A stretch of 64,000 nt of DNA from Theristus sp. LFF4_11 (lineage: Eukaryota; Nematoda; Chromadorea; Monhysterida; Xyalidae), in contig JASANC010000480.1 in NCBI GenBank assembly GCA_030248135.1, positions 62,001-126,000 on the forward strand. Reading direction: 5' to 3'. This document shows, piece by piece, positions 1-9,081 of the stretch (its first letter is position 1; each line of letters starts with the position of its first letter). A program made the position numbers and the translations under genes. The notes under the pieces were generated by a model. The model was not told where the DNA came from. It worked only from the letters and a program-made list of their open reading frames with translations, and made no database searches.

Positions 1-60
1 GGGGGGGGGGGCCGCGGGGGGGGGGGCATGTGACTTTGGGGGGGGCGGTCAAAATTTTGA
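1..60. repeat. G-rich low-complexity start of window
   Basis: The first 25 or so bases are almost pure G, followed by a G-rich stretch to about 48. Up to about 287 the sequence is AT-rich with no convincing ORF. The G-run may mark the edge of another GC-rich element of the kind at 391-915, or a hard-to-assemble spot. Confidence 0.6.
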
Positions 61-287
61 AATTTGATAGATAGATAGCCAAAACGCAAAAAAGCTATAA
101 AAACAGCAAAATAATGCTAAAAAAACACTAAAAATCAAGTATAAACGCGTATTTTACCTAAAATTAGCGAAATTTTCAACAATTACGAGCAAAAATGGTC
201 AATTTTGGTCAAAAATTGACTCATTTTATGTCTTCGAAGACAAAAATTTTCAGATAGATAGCTGACCGAGAATTTTTTTTTTATAGA

Positions 288-390
288 CAAAAGATTTATG
301 TCTGTACGAAACTATCTAACTCCTAACTCCCTCTGGACAATACTAAAGCATGGTTATATATCACAGATCACATGAATAATCGCCTATTAT
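288..390 (+). repeat. Direct repeat, copy 1 (interrupted by MITE)
   Basis: About 103 bases that recur almost unchanged at 2618-2721, with single differences only. The repeat unit continues for a few bases at 916-930 beyond the MITE inserted at 391-915. Copy 2 therefore shows what the locus looked like before that insertion. Confidence 0.85.
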
Positions 391-915
391 CAGTAGCGAA
401 AGTGCGGGGGGGGGTGGGGGGTCCACCCCCCCCCCCTCAGCCGAAAATCCTGCCCGTGCACGGGCAGATACCCGTGTACCCCCCCCTCCCCCCTTTACCT
501 CGACACGGGTACTAGACTCCCCCCCACCCCCCCGCGAGAAAACACGGGATCGCACCCCCCCCCCCTCACGGTGGTCAATCTCATCTCAATTTTTTCCAAA
601 AATACCGTAATTTTTGCATTTTTCTTGACGTTTGTGTCTGTCCCTGCATAGATTTTGTTGTTTCTGACCAATTAAGCAGCTTGTTTTCACAAAATATTCT
701 GTATTTTATAAGAATTTCTGTGTTTTTCTAAGGCAAAAATTTGGTATTACCCGTGCGATCCCGTGCACCCCCCCCTCACGAAATTTTTCTGCCAGTGCAC
801 CCCCCCTCAGGAAAATTTGCTGCCCGTGCACCCCCCTCACCGAGAAGGCACCTGACCCCCCCTCTAAAATTTGGCAAACACCCCCCCCTCACCCGAGGTC
901 CCGCTTTCGCTACTG
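391..915. mobile_element. hAT-like MITE with 8-bp target duplication
   Basis: The element starts CAGTAGCGAAAG at 391, and its right end at 904-915 is the inverse complement of the same sequence. It is flanked by an identical 8-base duplication CCTATTAT (383-390 and 916-923). The repeat copy at 2618-2728 is uninterrupted across this position, giving an empty-site control. The 525-bp interior has no transposase. It is full of C runs and degenerate repeats built around CCCGTGCACGGG. TIRs starting CAG with an 8-bp duplication are hallmarks of the hAT superfamily, so this looks like a non-autonomous hAT element. A truncated relative lies at 58886-59270. Confidence 0.85.
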
Positions 916-1100
916 CCTATTATCTACTTCTCCCTCCTCAACGAACAAAGAAGGAAAAGCAGCTGACTTTAAAAAAGTAGTAATATGATCACGGAGGTAA
1001 ATTGTCATTCTTGGTCACTTTGATTCTTTGATAGTCACTTATAATTGTTGGCGATTTGAACGCTGACGATCGCACGTGCCGACCCATCAACAACAACGTA

Positions 1101-1540
1101 CCGTATTACCTCTAATAAACCCCCATGGGGGTTTATTTCTTCAGCGACTTCTGGGGGTGGGGGTTTATTTTGGGGGGGGCTTTATTTTGGGGAGGGTTTA
1201 TTTGGAAACCATTTTTAGGGGTGGTCAAAATGGCAAAAATACCTTCCATGGCAGGAAGGAAGTCGCAGAAACTTCTACTCTACACAGAAATTTCTTTTTA
1301 CAACAGCCTTTTGTGATGAAATTACCATTAACTCATCCACTTGGGGCCTTTGGTAGCACAATTTCATCATTTTCACCGCAACCAGCCACTGAATTCGCTG
1401 GGTATGTGTTTCAAACAGGTTTCAATAATCCCCCATGGGGGATTATTTTGGGGGGGGGATTATTTGGAAACTTGTCGAGGGGGTGGGGGTTTATTTTGGG
1501 GGGGTTTAATTTTGGGGGGGGTTTAATAGAGGTAATACGG
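1101..1540. mobile_element. TA-target MITE, copy 1 (440 bp)
   Basis: The terminal inverted repeats run CCGTATTACCTCTA at the left and its complement at the right, flanked by TA (1099-1100 and 1541-1542), as in Tc1/mariner-derived MITEs. A second 440-bp copy is at 54972-55411. The interior holds palindromes built on CCCCCATGGGGG near 1122 and 1430, long G tracts separated by TTTATT-like spacers, and a unique core around 1230-1420 shared with copy 2. There is no transposase. The three plus-strand ORFs crossing it (1076-1567, 1125-1316, 1341-1526) are artefacts of the repeat. Confidence 0.85.
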
Positions 1541-2459
1541 TATGCGGCCCTGTGCACGGAACGTTGATCAACATCGTTGGCGAACGGAACCCTGAACTGC
1601 GCTCATGTACACCAAGCCAACGCGTTGAACTGCACCCACTGATCATCGTTGGCGACCGAATGCCTGAACCGCGAACGTGACGCCCGAATTGACACTGCCT
1701 TTGAACACGTCGCGCCACGCCACATTGCCACGGCTGGACCACATCAACTGAACGAACGTCATGACAGCGCTGCCCAATCAACCGACAACACGGTTGCTGC
1801 TCACGCTGCCACACTTGCCGTTGCACATCAACAAAGCCGATTTGACGGAAAAGAATTTGTGGGGGTGGGAGTTCACAGGGAGGGGGTAGACTGATCTCAA
1901 CCGTTTCACACTTCTGAACTCGAGCAGGAGCCACCTTTTCTAATTTTGCTGTTTCAATTTTCACCGCACTCAGAATTTCTACCGACGCTACTTCGATCGT
2001 CTTCACTGGCTTCTCTTCCCGCACAACTGACGATTCTTTGGTTTCAACTGGTTCGCACTTCTTCATCTTCATGACTTTCTTCACTTTCCTTTCTCTAATT
2101 TTCACTGCTACAACCTTCTTTGGCAACTGTTCCTTTATTATTATTGGCTGAACTTTTTTCTTTTTCACTTTCAATGCTACTTCTGTTACTCGTCGTTTCT
2201 TTTTTTCTTTTTCTACTTCCATCATTCTCGGCATGGTCCACGCAACAAAATCAAAGAACGGGACGAACCACCGTAATCCTGCTTCCACTTCGCGCATGAA
2301 GTTGTTGGCGTAGCAATCGATTACCCTTTTCTCTTCTTTTGAACAACAACCGTATCGGATCAACGCCATATCTTCACCGTAGCCATATTCAGACCAGTAT
2401 TCATCTTTGCACCAAATAACTCTGCCATCTTTGCCAAGACCACACGGTTCATCAGCCAT
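1506..2459 (-). CDS. Hypothetical Cys-containing, Lys-rich protein; ORF ends in MITE
   Basis: An uninterrupted 317-codon minus-strand ORF begins with ATG at 2459. Residues 1-60 are acidic and aromatic with several cysteines, including a CC pair (YGCCSKEEKR) and WCKDEYW. A hydrophobic stretch (GLRWFVPFFDFVAWTM) follows near 60-77. A long Lys/Val/Glu-rich tail then contains several KKK runs. This could be a small extracellular Cys module, a membrane anchor and a basic cytoplasmic tail, but no signal peptide is visible, so a 5' exon may be missing. From about residue 190 the composition changes. That part is encoded by a short degenerate tandem repeat (about 1560-1720), and the last dozen codons lie inside the MITE at 1101-1540. 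The true protein may splice out earlier. I do not recognise the family. Confidence 0.4.
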   Translation of the reverse strand: MADEPCGLGKDGRVIWCKDEYWSEYGYGEDMALIRYGCCSKEEKRVIDCYANNFMREVEAGLRWFVPFFDFVAWTMPRMMEVEKEKKKRRVTEVALKVKKKKVQPIIIKEQLPKKVVAVKIRERKVKKVMKMKKCEPVETKESSVVREEKPVKTIEVASVEILSAVKIETAKLEKVAPARVQKCETVEISLPPPCELPPPQILFRQIGFVDVQRQVWQREQQPCCRLIGQRCHDVRSVDVVQPWQCGVARRVQRQCQFGRHVRGSGIRSPTMISGCSSTRWLGVHERSSGFRSPTMLINVPCTGPHTVLPLLNPPQN

Positions 2460-2617
2460 TATATCAGTTCTTCACTTTTTAAGTCGCCGCACCTCTTTGG
2501 GCATAAAGCGACAACAAAACTATCACCACACACAACAGCAGCAACCTGACTCCTCAGAAGCCGAAGGTCGGTCACGATGACGACCGCCTTGGCGCGTGTT
2601 CCTCAGTCGGCTCACCA

Positions 2618-2728
2618 CAAAAGGTTTATGTCTGTACGAAACTATCTAACTCCAAACTCCCTCTGGACAATACTAAAGCATGGTTATATATCACAGATCA
2701 CATGAATAATCGCCTATTATCTACTATA
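2618..2728 (+). repeat. Direct repeat, copy 2 (empty site of the MITE)
   Basis: Near-identical to 288-390 and continuing without interruption across CCTATTATCTACT, where copy 1 carries the 525-bp MITE. It is immediately followed by AGATAATAG, which makes a short palindrome with the end of the repeat. Confidence 0.85.
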
Positions 2729-2783
2729 GATAATAGCGGAGCCGAAAAAACCTGTCTGATAGAGATAGATTCGAAAATTTTTT

Positions 2784-2811
2784 GGGGGGGGGGGGCCCCC
2801 CCCCCCCCCCC
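2784..2811. repeat. G12-C16 homopolymer palindrome
   Basis: Twelve G are followed directly by sixteen C, a perfect hairpin-forming block. Such a block is hard to sequence and assemble, so its exact length should not be trusted. It lies between repeat copy 2 and the inverted repeat at 2859-3117. Confidence 0.8.
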
Positions 2812-2858
2812 AGGCCCCCCCTAGAACAACTATGTCGCCCAGATCACGATTTTCTCAG

Positions 2859-3117
2859 CCGATTTCGACGATGACGGCTCAATCAACTCAGCAGAGCATC
2901 CGGAACACGATGACGTGTCGTTTGTGGTAAGTTTTTGTTTCACTGAACATTGGTTGGTGTGCAATAAAAATTTTGTGAAAAAACACAGAACACCAATTTA
3001 TTGTGATTTGTGAGTTTTTCGATTTTTAGAAAACCGCCGAAAAAACCACAAACGACGTATCACCGTGTTCCGGATGCTTTGCTGAGTTTATTGAGCCATC
3101 GATCGTCGAAATCGGTC
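2859..3117. repeat. Inverted repeat carrying a small coding-like segment
   Basis: Arms at about 2859-2928 and 3045-3117 are inverted copies at roughly 85 to 90 percent identity by eye. Read outward-in, both arms encode nearly the same acidic peptide: DGSINSAEHPEHDDVSFVV in the left arm (+) and DGSINSAKHPEHGDTSFVV in the right arm (-). The spacer is AT-rich. This looks like a foldback derivative that duplicated the end of an ORF. No TIR or target duplication was identified. Confidence 0.6.
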
Positions 3118-3240
3118 GAGCACGCGCCGGCAGAGTCGCGTGACAGCTCGGTGCACAAGACACATGACGTAAAACGCACATATTGTCAACACATAACGTC
3201 GCCCAACCCACCCCCCAACCCAAAACCTGACACTCTGGAC

Positions 3241-4228
3241 TAGGGTTAGGGGCTTTGAAAAAAAAAATTTTTTTTTATTTTTTTTTCGTTTTTTTTTTTA
3301 AAAAAAAATTTGGATTTTTTTTTAAACTTAAAAAAAAAAATTTGAAAATTTTTTCTTCTACTTTGCTCTGAAAATTCGATTTATGGCATAATTTTTTGAA
3401 AGTTCAAACCAAATTTTCTTCCCAACTTCTTTGTGTGCTTAGGTAAATGTCATTATTTGGTCATTTTGACCGACGTACTCCATGTTTTTCGATTTGGATG
3501 ACTTCTAGAGTCAATTTTTAGCGTTGAAATGACTTAACTGAATTGAAATATCGTTTCAGAAATCGTTTTCTTGCAACTTAGAACATGTTTTTCAGTCGGT
3601 AGGCCATGAGATGAACATGATATCTTGTTGATTGGCGTATGTTATAGGTCTACAATGGAGTTGTGCGATATATTGTTAAACAATTTGAGCGGAGATGTTG
3701 GTTAATACCACATCACACGACCGTTTTTCAGATACCCGATAACATGGCCACATGTTAAAACTTGCGTGCTGAGCTAAACTAACGTGTTAAACTTGCGTCT
3801 GTCAGTTGCCCGCAACGTGAGCGCGACATCATGGTGCGTGTTTTCTGAACGATGAGTGGAAGAGTGGGCTCTCGCCATGTGGCAGATAATGTGGTTGAAC
3901 CTGAAAGTAAGTGTCTTGAGGGGGGCGACCGGGTCGACAGGGGTTGCCGACTTAGCTACAGCAAACAGGAATTTTTGAACACAGTCAAATTTTGGTAATT
4001 TTCTAAAGAGGAACAACTAAGAACGGTTCAATATTCAAGTACACGTCGAAAATTGATCCTGTTTTTGTTTGAAAATGCAACTTTCCCTCTATAAAATGGA
4101 CATAATTTCAATAAAACACGATTTTCGCTCTTATAGTTTCCCGGATCGTTCTGAAAATAGTCTAGATGAACTCGGGTGAATTTGTAAAAAAAATTTTTTT
4201 TTTTAAAATAATTTTTCCCCTAACCCTA
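3241..4228. mobile_element. hAT-like element with telomere-like TIR
   Basis: The ends are a perfect 12-bp inverted repeat: TAGGGTTAGGGG at the left and its complement at the right. They are flanked by an identical 8-bp duplication CTCTGGAC (3233-3240 and 4229-4236), as expected of hAT-type insertion. The 988-bp interior is AT-rich, with long A and T runs near 3255-3340 and 4186-4217, and has no recognisable transposase, so it is non-autonomous. The minus-strand ORF at 3774-4016 inside it has no recognisable domain. Another right-end-like sequence (CCCCTAACCCTA) is at about 4537-4548 without a partner. Confidence 0.8.
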
Positions 4229-4618
4229 CTCTGGACCATCCACACCCCCCTCGAAATTTGCCAGACACCCCGTCCCCACCCACACACCCACCCCCCCCCC
4301 CCCTACATGGACCTAAGTTACAGTGACACCCCCAAAAATTTTCTCGGACCACCCAAAAATCATGAATTTTTGCTCAAAAATCATGATTTTTTTGTCTCTA
4401 AAATCCATGATATAAGCTGAATATATGATAACCTTGATATTCTGCATTGTAATTTCAAAGATTTTGCAGCAAAATTTAGCGTTTTTCCTTCAAAATTTAA
4501 GCGAAAAAATATCACGGGTGGGGTGGGGGGTGTGCGCCCCTAACCCTAGGTGTACCCCCCACCGGCCCACCCCCCACGTCTTCGGTACTGATTTTGCAGC
4601 AAAACTATTCACAACAAC
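4229..4618. other. Low-complexity C/G-rich gap before rabin8
   Basis: C-rich tracts (4241-4310, 4550-4580) alternate with AT-rich DNA containing repeats of AAAATCATGA. It resembles the GC-rich interior of the element at 391-915 and probably is older debris of that family into which the element at 3241-4228 inserted. No ORF of interest and no clear promoter. Confidence 0.5.
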
Positions 4619-6876
4619 ATGTCGACAAGTTCGGATCAGAGTTTGGACCTTTTTGTTGCGTCTCCGATGCCGTCGACGACAGCAGCAACGCGAATAACGT
4701 CACAAACAAATGCCACCACAATTTTAGCGTCAAATTCAAATCGACTAAGCTGCGCATCGCAGGAACTACCTGAGTTGCTCTTTGTGAACGATCAACAACA
4801 GATGCATCCATCCACCAGTGATTCGTGCCTTTGCAGCCCCGAAGTTCGGTTAGTACCCGCTAGAATTTCATCCGTTTCCAACCTGCTCCTGCACATGCTT
4901 CTGGTGTTTACTGCTCAAGTCGCAACGCAACCAGTTGTTTGTTGCTTGGTTTTTTGCAATCTTTTGTATCTGTTAAGTTTTTGCTCGGCCGAACCGCCGT
5001 TAACGTTGCCCATTTCGGAAGAGCTGAAGGACAGCGAGCTCAATGCCAACGAACTGCGCGATCTGCTTGCAAAAACTCGGGTGTGTGTGGCGACCACAAC
5101 GACGCAATATCTTTTTTGTGAACTTCGTTCGTATCGGTGACATAAAGTTTTGTTTTCAGCTTGATCTCGAAATCAAGACGCGTAAGTATGAACAGTTGAG
5201 TCGCATTCAAAAGCACGCGGACGAAGAGATTCACGAGTTGACTGAGCGTGTTTTTCAGGTTGTCATTTTTGACTGAAAGAACAGTTTGTGGTTGTATTGT
5301 AATTTCTACGTTGATACATCAAAACTGGTTTGCTACTATCAGGAGGCATACAAAATGGCAGCAGACGCCGAGCGTAAGCGTTTGAATGCTGAAAAATCGC
5401 TGAAAGAAGCACAAATGCGCATTGATGGCATGCAGGCCGAGTTGAATGTGCTCAAGCACTTGATTGGCAACAAAATGCCGAAGAAAGCGTCAAAGTCGCC
5501 ATTCTCTATCGATCGATTTCGCACACCGCTGCGACCGATTGCTAGTGGCAAGTGTTCAATTTTTAAACTGCACTTCACGGCTTCGTTCAGTTATTCCGCG
5601 CGCCCAACGCTCAAATGTTTGTTATTGGGATTTTGTGTTCTCTTGAAAATCAATAGCTATGATTGCACGCAACTCTAAAGCGCAGTACTTTGTTCAGTCT
5701 GTGCACTCGTGTCATTGCAGCACTTGCGCAATCACCGAGCACAAGCAGCACCAGCAAGCCACCACGTCGCCCCAATCAACAAGCAACACCGGCATCAAAC
5801 GGCCACACTGCCAATCGACCGGCTGACATTTCGGAGACGCAATGGCGGTACATGCGTCAAATGGAACTGAATGAGGTGAGTGTGGCTTGGCTGGGTGCGT
5901 TCGCGATCGCTCATGGACTGTGCGTGCGCAGTAACACTCGTCGCAGTGAGTCATTACTTTGAAATGAATGAGCTGTCTGTGGCTGAGTGGGGCAGCTGCT
6001 CGGTGACTGGTGCGTGCGACGCACACAGACACACGTGAGTGGCTGCCGCTAACGGTGGCGCTGTCTCAGCTCAGTAGCGCTCGTTCACTTCGCAGGAAGA
6101 CCCGGTGGTGTTGCGCGAGTTCGGCAGCTGGCGTGAACAGCACGACGTTGACAATCTGGCGCATCCGTTCCTGCGACGCATCTACGCTGAAGACATTCGA
6201 CCGTGTTTCGATTTCAAGCAGTCCGAGGTCGCTCTTTTTTCAGTGCACTTTCAACTGAACTACAGAGCACGCCGCAACGTTTGCTTGTTTTGTTTGCTTC
6301 AGTTGGCCGCAAAGGTGCTGCACGCTGTCGAACAAAACTCGCTCGTTATTGAGCAGCTGCCGCAGCCGCTTGTCCAGTTTGTCAGACAGTTTTTGATGGC
6401 GGACTCTTACGGGCATCTGTTTCCTTGTCACTGCCCACTAGATTTTTACAGCACCGTTTGCAGACATTGTTCGCTGGCGGACGTTCCGCGGTTGTGTAGT
6501 TTCCGTGTTCGTTTGTCAAGTGCGGCAAACACTCCTGAAACAAACAGTGAGTCAAGCGTTAACGGTGAGCAAACTGAACACTGTCAGCGGCCTCTCTGGT
6601 ACCCGGTCTCTAATATGGCTCGCAATCGGGTACGTTTCCGTTCCTTTGTGTTACATCAAATCACCGTGAATCTTTCAGCGAAAAACTTTCTTGACATTTT
6701 TTTCTATTCTGCAGATTGCAGCAGTGTGCGACTTTTTCACATATCTGCGGTATTTGCGGCAGGGTCTGATCAAGTGCGGTCTGCATGATGCCTACTGGCA
6801 AATGGTGCAACTTCGCAAAGACATGCAACTGACACGACTCGGCTTTGGATATGTGCCGGCTGCTGAATCACTGTGA
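4619..6876 (+). CDS. rabn-8: Rabin8-type Rab8 guanine-nucleotide exchange factor
   Basis: Exons by splice consensus and phase: 4619-4848, 4978-5080, 5160-5258, 5343-5547, 5721-5875, 6096-6227, 6303-6629, 6715-6876. They join in frame to 470 residues, close to the roughly 476 of human RAB3IP. The Sec2-type coiled coil is at about residues 100-195, with ELTERVFQEAYKMAADAERK and LKEAQMRIDGMQAELNVLK aligning to Rabin8/Rabin3. The C-terminal half has the family's EDPVVLREFGSWR, IYAEDIRPCFDF and AAVCDFFTYLRYLRQGLIK segments. Family role: exchange factor that activates Rab8 (Sec4-related) for vesicle delivery and ciliary or apical membrane traffic, in the cytosol and on vesicles. The start is the first ATG after a CAACAAC context. 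The intron after exon 4 only keeps frame with a GC donor (GGCAAGT at 5547/5548), a GC-AG intron. Exon 1, Ser/Thr/Gln-rich, is the least certain. Confidence 0.9.
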
Positions 6877-6945
6877 TGCAAATTTGATTGTTTGTATAAA
6901 GTTGACTGATAGACAGGTGCTGTTTGTCACAAGTTTCTTTCGCAT

Positions 6946-7559
6946 CCGGACCTTCCCGTGCGCACCTTTCCGGTGGTGGACTTTTCCCGTTCGGACCTTT
7001 TCCGCGGTGGGCTTTTTATGCGCGCACCTTTTCAGCGGCGGACATTTCCCGCAGGCGGACCCTTCCCCCGCGCACATTTCCCGCAGGTGGACCTTTCCCG
7101 CGCGGGATTTGTTTGCGTTTTGTGGTTCGTTTGTTAATTCGTTCGTTCTCAAGCGATCGTTACTGACTGATGGTTACCATTTTTTTGGCCTGTTTGTGTC
7201 CTCAGCTTTTTCAAAAAGTTTGAGCGAAAGTTTGTTTCAAACTGCTAAAATACAGGGTGTCTCAAAAACTACAATGGGCATTATGGTTCGTTCTCGAGTT
7301 TTGTCTCACATTCAGTTTCGAAATTTTGAACACTGCTTACAAAATTTTTTACCATTGATTGTGTTAAATTTTCATTTGAAAATGCTTCTGCTGTTGATCA
7401 ATGCGTTTGGATATGGAAGGATTCACAAAAAATGGTTGAAAACGAAACGAACGATTTAACAAATGGATCATAAAACGCTAACAGAAACGCCGCGGGAAAG
7501 GTCCGCCTGTGGAACATGTCCGCCTATGGAAAATGTCCCCGCGAAAGGTCCGCGGATCG
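6946..7559. repeat. Foldback with degenerate tandem 17-mers in the arms
   Basis: From 6946 to about 7107 a degenerate unit like GCGGACCTTTCCCGC is repeated about nine times. At 7490-7559 its complement appears about four times (GCGGGAAAGGTCCGC). The arms flank about 380 bases containing a lone transposon-type terminus (TACAGGGTGTCTCAAAAAC at 7251). Architecture matches the foldback element at 13123-13668 but with a different unit. ORFs reported across it are repeat artefacts. Confidence 0.6.
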
Positions 7560-8419
7560 GTTTTTTTAAAGTGCAAATCACATACAATATTTTGTTCGAT
7601 TAGTGTTTGTTTTTATTTATTTATTTATTTATTTGTTCGCGCGCCGGTTCCGAACAGTATTTATGTTGTTTATATTTATTTTTTTCAAAGCTAGTTGTTA
7701 TTAAAAGAGTTCTTTTTGTTGCGTGTTTGTAGATTTTTTTGTTTTTTTTTGTGCATAATGGACAGAAACTTCCTATTTATTGGCGCAGTATTTGACCCTG
7801 GCGCGGTGCTGCAATCGTTCATTCTCCATGTTTCCGAAAAATGCTTTTTTGCTTTGTTGTCGTGTCATGCTTGCTTGCGAATTCAAGTTTTATTTGTGAT
7901 GTGGTACAGGATTCTGCTATTTTTATGCATTGTCTGCAGTTTGTTGCGGCTTTCGTTTCACTGGAGGTGCCATAAAACGCAGTGCAGTACTTTCTTCTTT
8001 CATGTTATTTTTTCATGCTCGTTTTCACCTCGGTTACCTTTTTCTGTTACACCTTTTTTAAATCTTAAGTCTTGTTTAGCACTTGTTTGTTTTGGTTTCC
8101 TGGACACAACTTGTTGATTATTGTTAAACTTTTTTCATTATTTTGCAGAACTTAACTTTTACTTTCATTAGTTTTTGTATTCTGGAAACTGATTGTGAAT
8201 TGTGATGTGATCGACGACTTGAGTTCTTCAAACGTATCGATTTGTTTGCTACTTGTCTTCCTTGCACCATACCCGTTTGCTCGATTGCGAATAAAAGTTG
8301 CTGTGAGTTGAAGACCTGTTGGTTTGCATTGTCTTCCGTTTGTTCAGTTTTATTCTGAACCAGTTTGCCTGTTTATTTGTTTGAAGAAAGTTTCAGATCG
8401 GTCTGGCTTTATTTTCGAA
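7560..8419. other. AT-rich intergenic sequence
   Basis: T-rich sequence with a short (ATTT)n tract at about 7610-7634. A candidate polyadenylation signal AATAAA at about 8290 could serve rabin8, but it is 1.4 kb from the stop. No gene seen. Confidence 0.5.
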
Positions 8420-8513
8420 TTTTATTTTCTATGATTTCAATTTCAAAACACTAGGCGTGGTATGGACTCTATACCATGTCTTGTGTTTTGAAACTGAAAC
8501 CATAGAAAATAAA
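8420..8513. repeat. Near-perfect 94-bp hairpin
   Basis: The arms (about 8420-8463 and 8471-8513) are inverted copies starting TTTTATTTTCTATG and ending CATAGAAAATAAAA, with a few mismatches and a loop of about 8 bases. It could be a miniature transposon, or a hairpin RNA precursor if transcribed. Plus-strand ORF 8457-8681 merely crosses it. Confidence 0.7.
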
Positions 8514-8666
8514 AGGACTGGTATGAAAAGATTTTGCTCTGCCTTTTTTGGATTCTCTTCAGCGCATCACCTCTTCAATGTTATTCCAAAACGCATGCGC
8601 AGTTTGGCAACAGCGCAGAATGTTGTGCATTGTTGGAGGTCATTATTGCGTTCGCGCCACTTTCTA

Positions 8667-8946
8667 CAGGGTGGTCCGTAAGGAGTGATACCATCTTTGG
8701 CTGAACTCACCAACGGGTTTGAGTATTTCATTTGAAATTTCAACCAGTTGTGTTAGTTGGCGTGCTACAAAGTGACAAAGTTCTTTTCGCTGATCTCTTG
8801 GCCTTCCAACTCAAATGAGGCAAAATTCGAATTTTCCAGTTTTTTGTTCAACATACTGAAGCCGAAAATTTTGATGAAATACTTGAACGGTTGGCGAGTT
8901 CTAATCTAACGCTTTAAGTTGGTATCACTACTTATGGAGCACCGTG
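8667..8946. mobile_element. Tc1/mariner-type MITE, 280 bp
   Basis: The left end CAGGGTGGTCCGTAAGGAG and the right end are inverted repeats over about 29 bases with four mismatches. They are flanked by TA at 8665-8666 and 8947-8948. The interior has no coding potential. It lies about 135 bases upstream of the start codon of the membrane-protein gene at 9082 and may contribute to its 5' region. Confidence 0.85.
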
Positions 8947-9081
8947 TATTTTCAGTTGCCGCTGTTTTCTATAACGCTCAGGCAGCATGTGGCTGACTTG
9001 TGCGACGCCTTTCACAACAGCGAAACTGTGTTTGCATGTGTGAGAGCGCGATCAACCAATGCAGTGCCAACCATAATCATC

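Noticed and set aside
3774..4016. Minus-strand ORF inside the hAT-like element
   Set aside because: No transposase motif (no RW, CxxH or hATC-like pattern) and short length.
5552..5720. GT donor at 5552 in rabin8 exon 4
   Set aside because: It puts the next exon in a frame with a stop within about 35 codons; the GC donor at 5548 keeps the frame.
6946..7107. Tandem short repeats considered as a CRISPR-like array
   Set aside because: Units are degenerate and adjacent without unique spacers, in a eukaryotic context.
6924..7166. Repetitive Pro/Phe-rich ORFs on both strands
   Set aside because: They are the translation of the tandem 17-mer array; all frames stay open because the unit lacks stops.
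7251..7270. Transposon-type end TACAGGGTGTCTCAAAAAC
   Set aside because: No inverted partner was found nearby, so it is not listed as a complete element.
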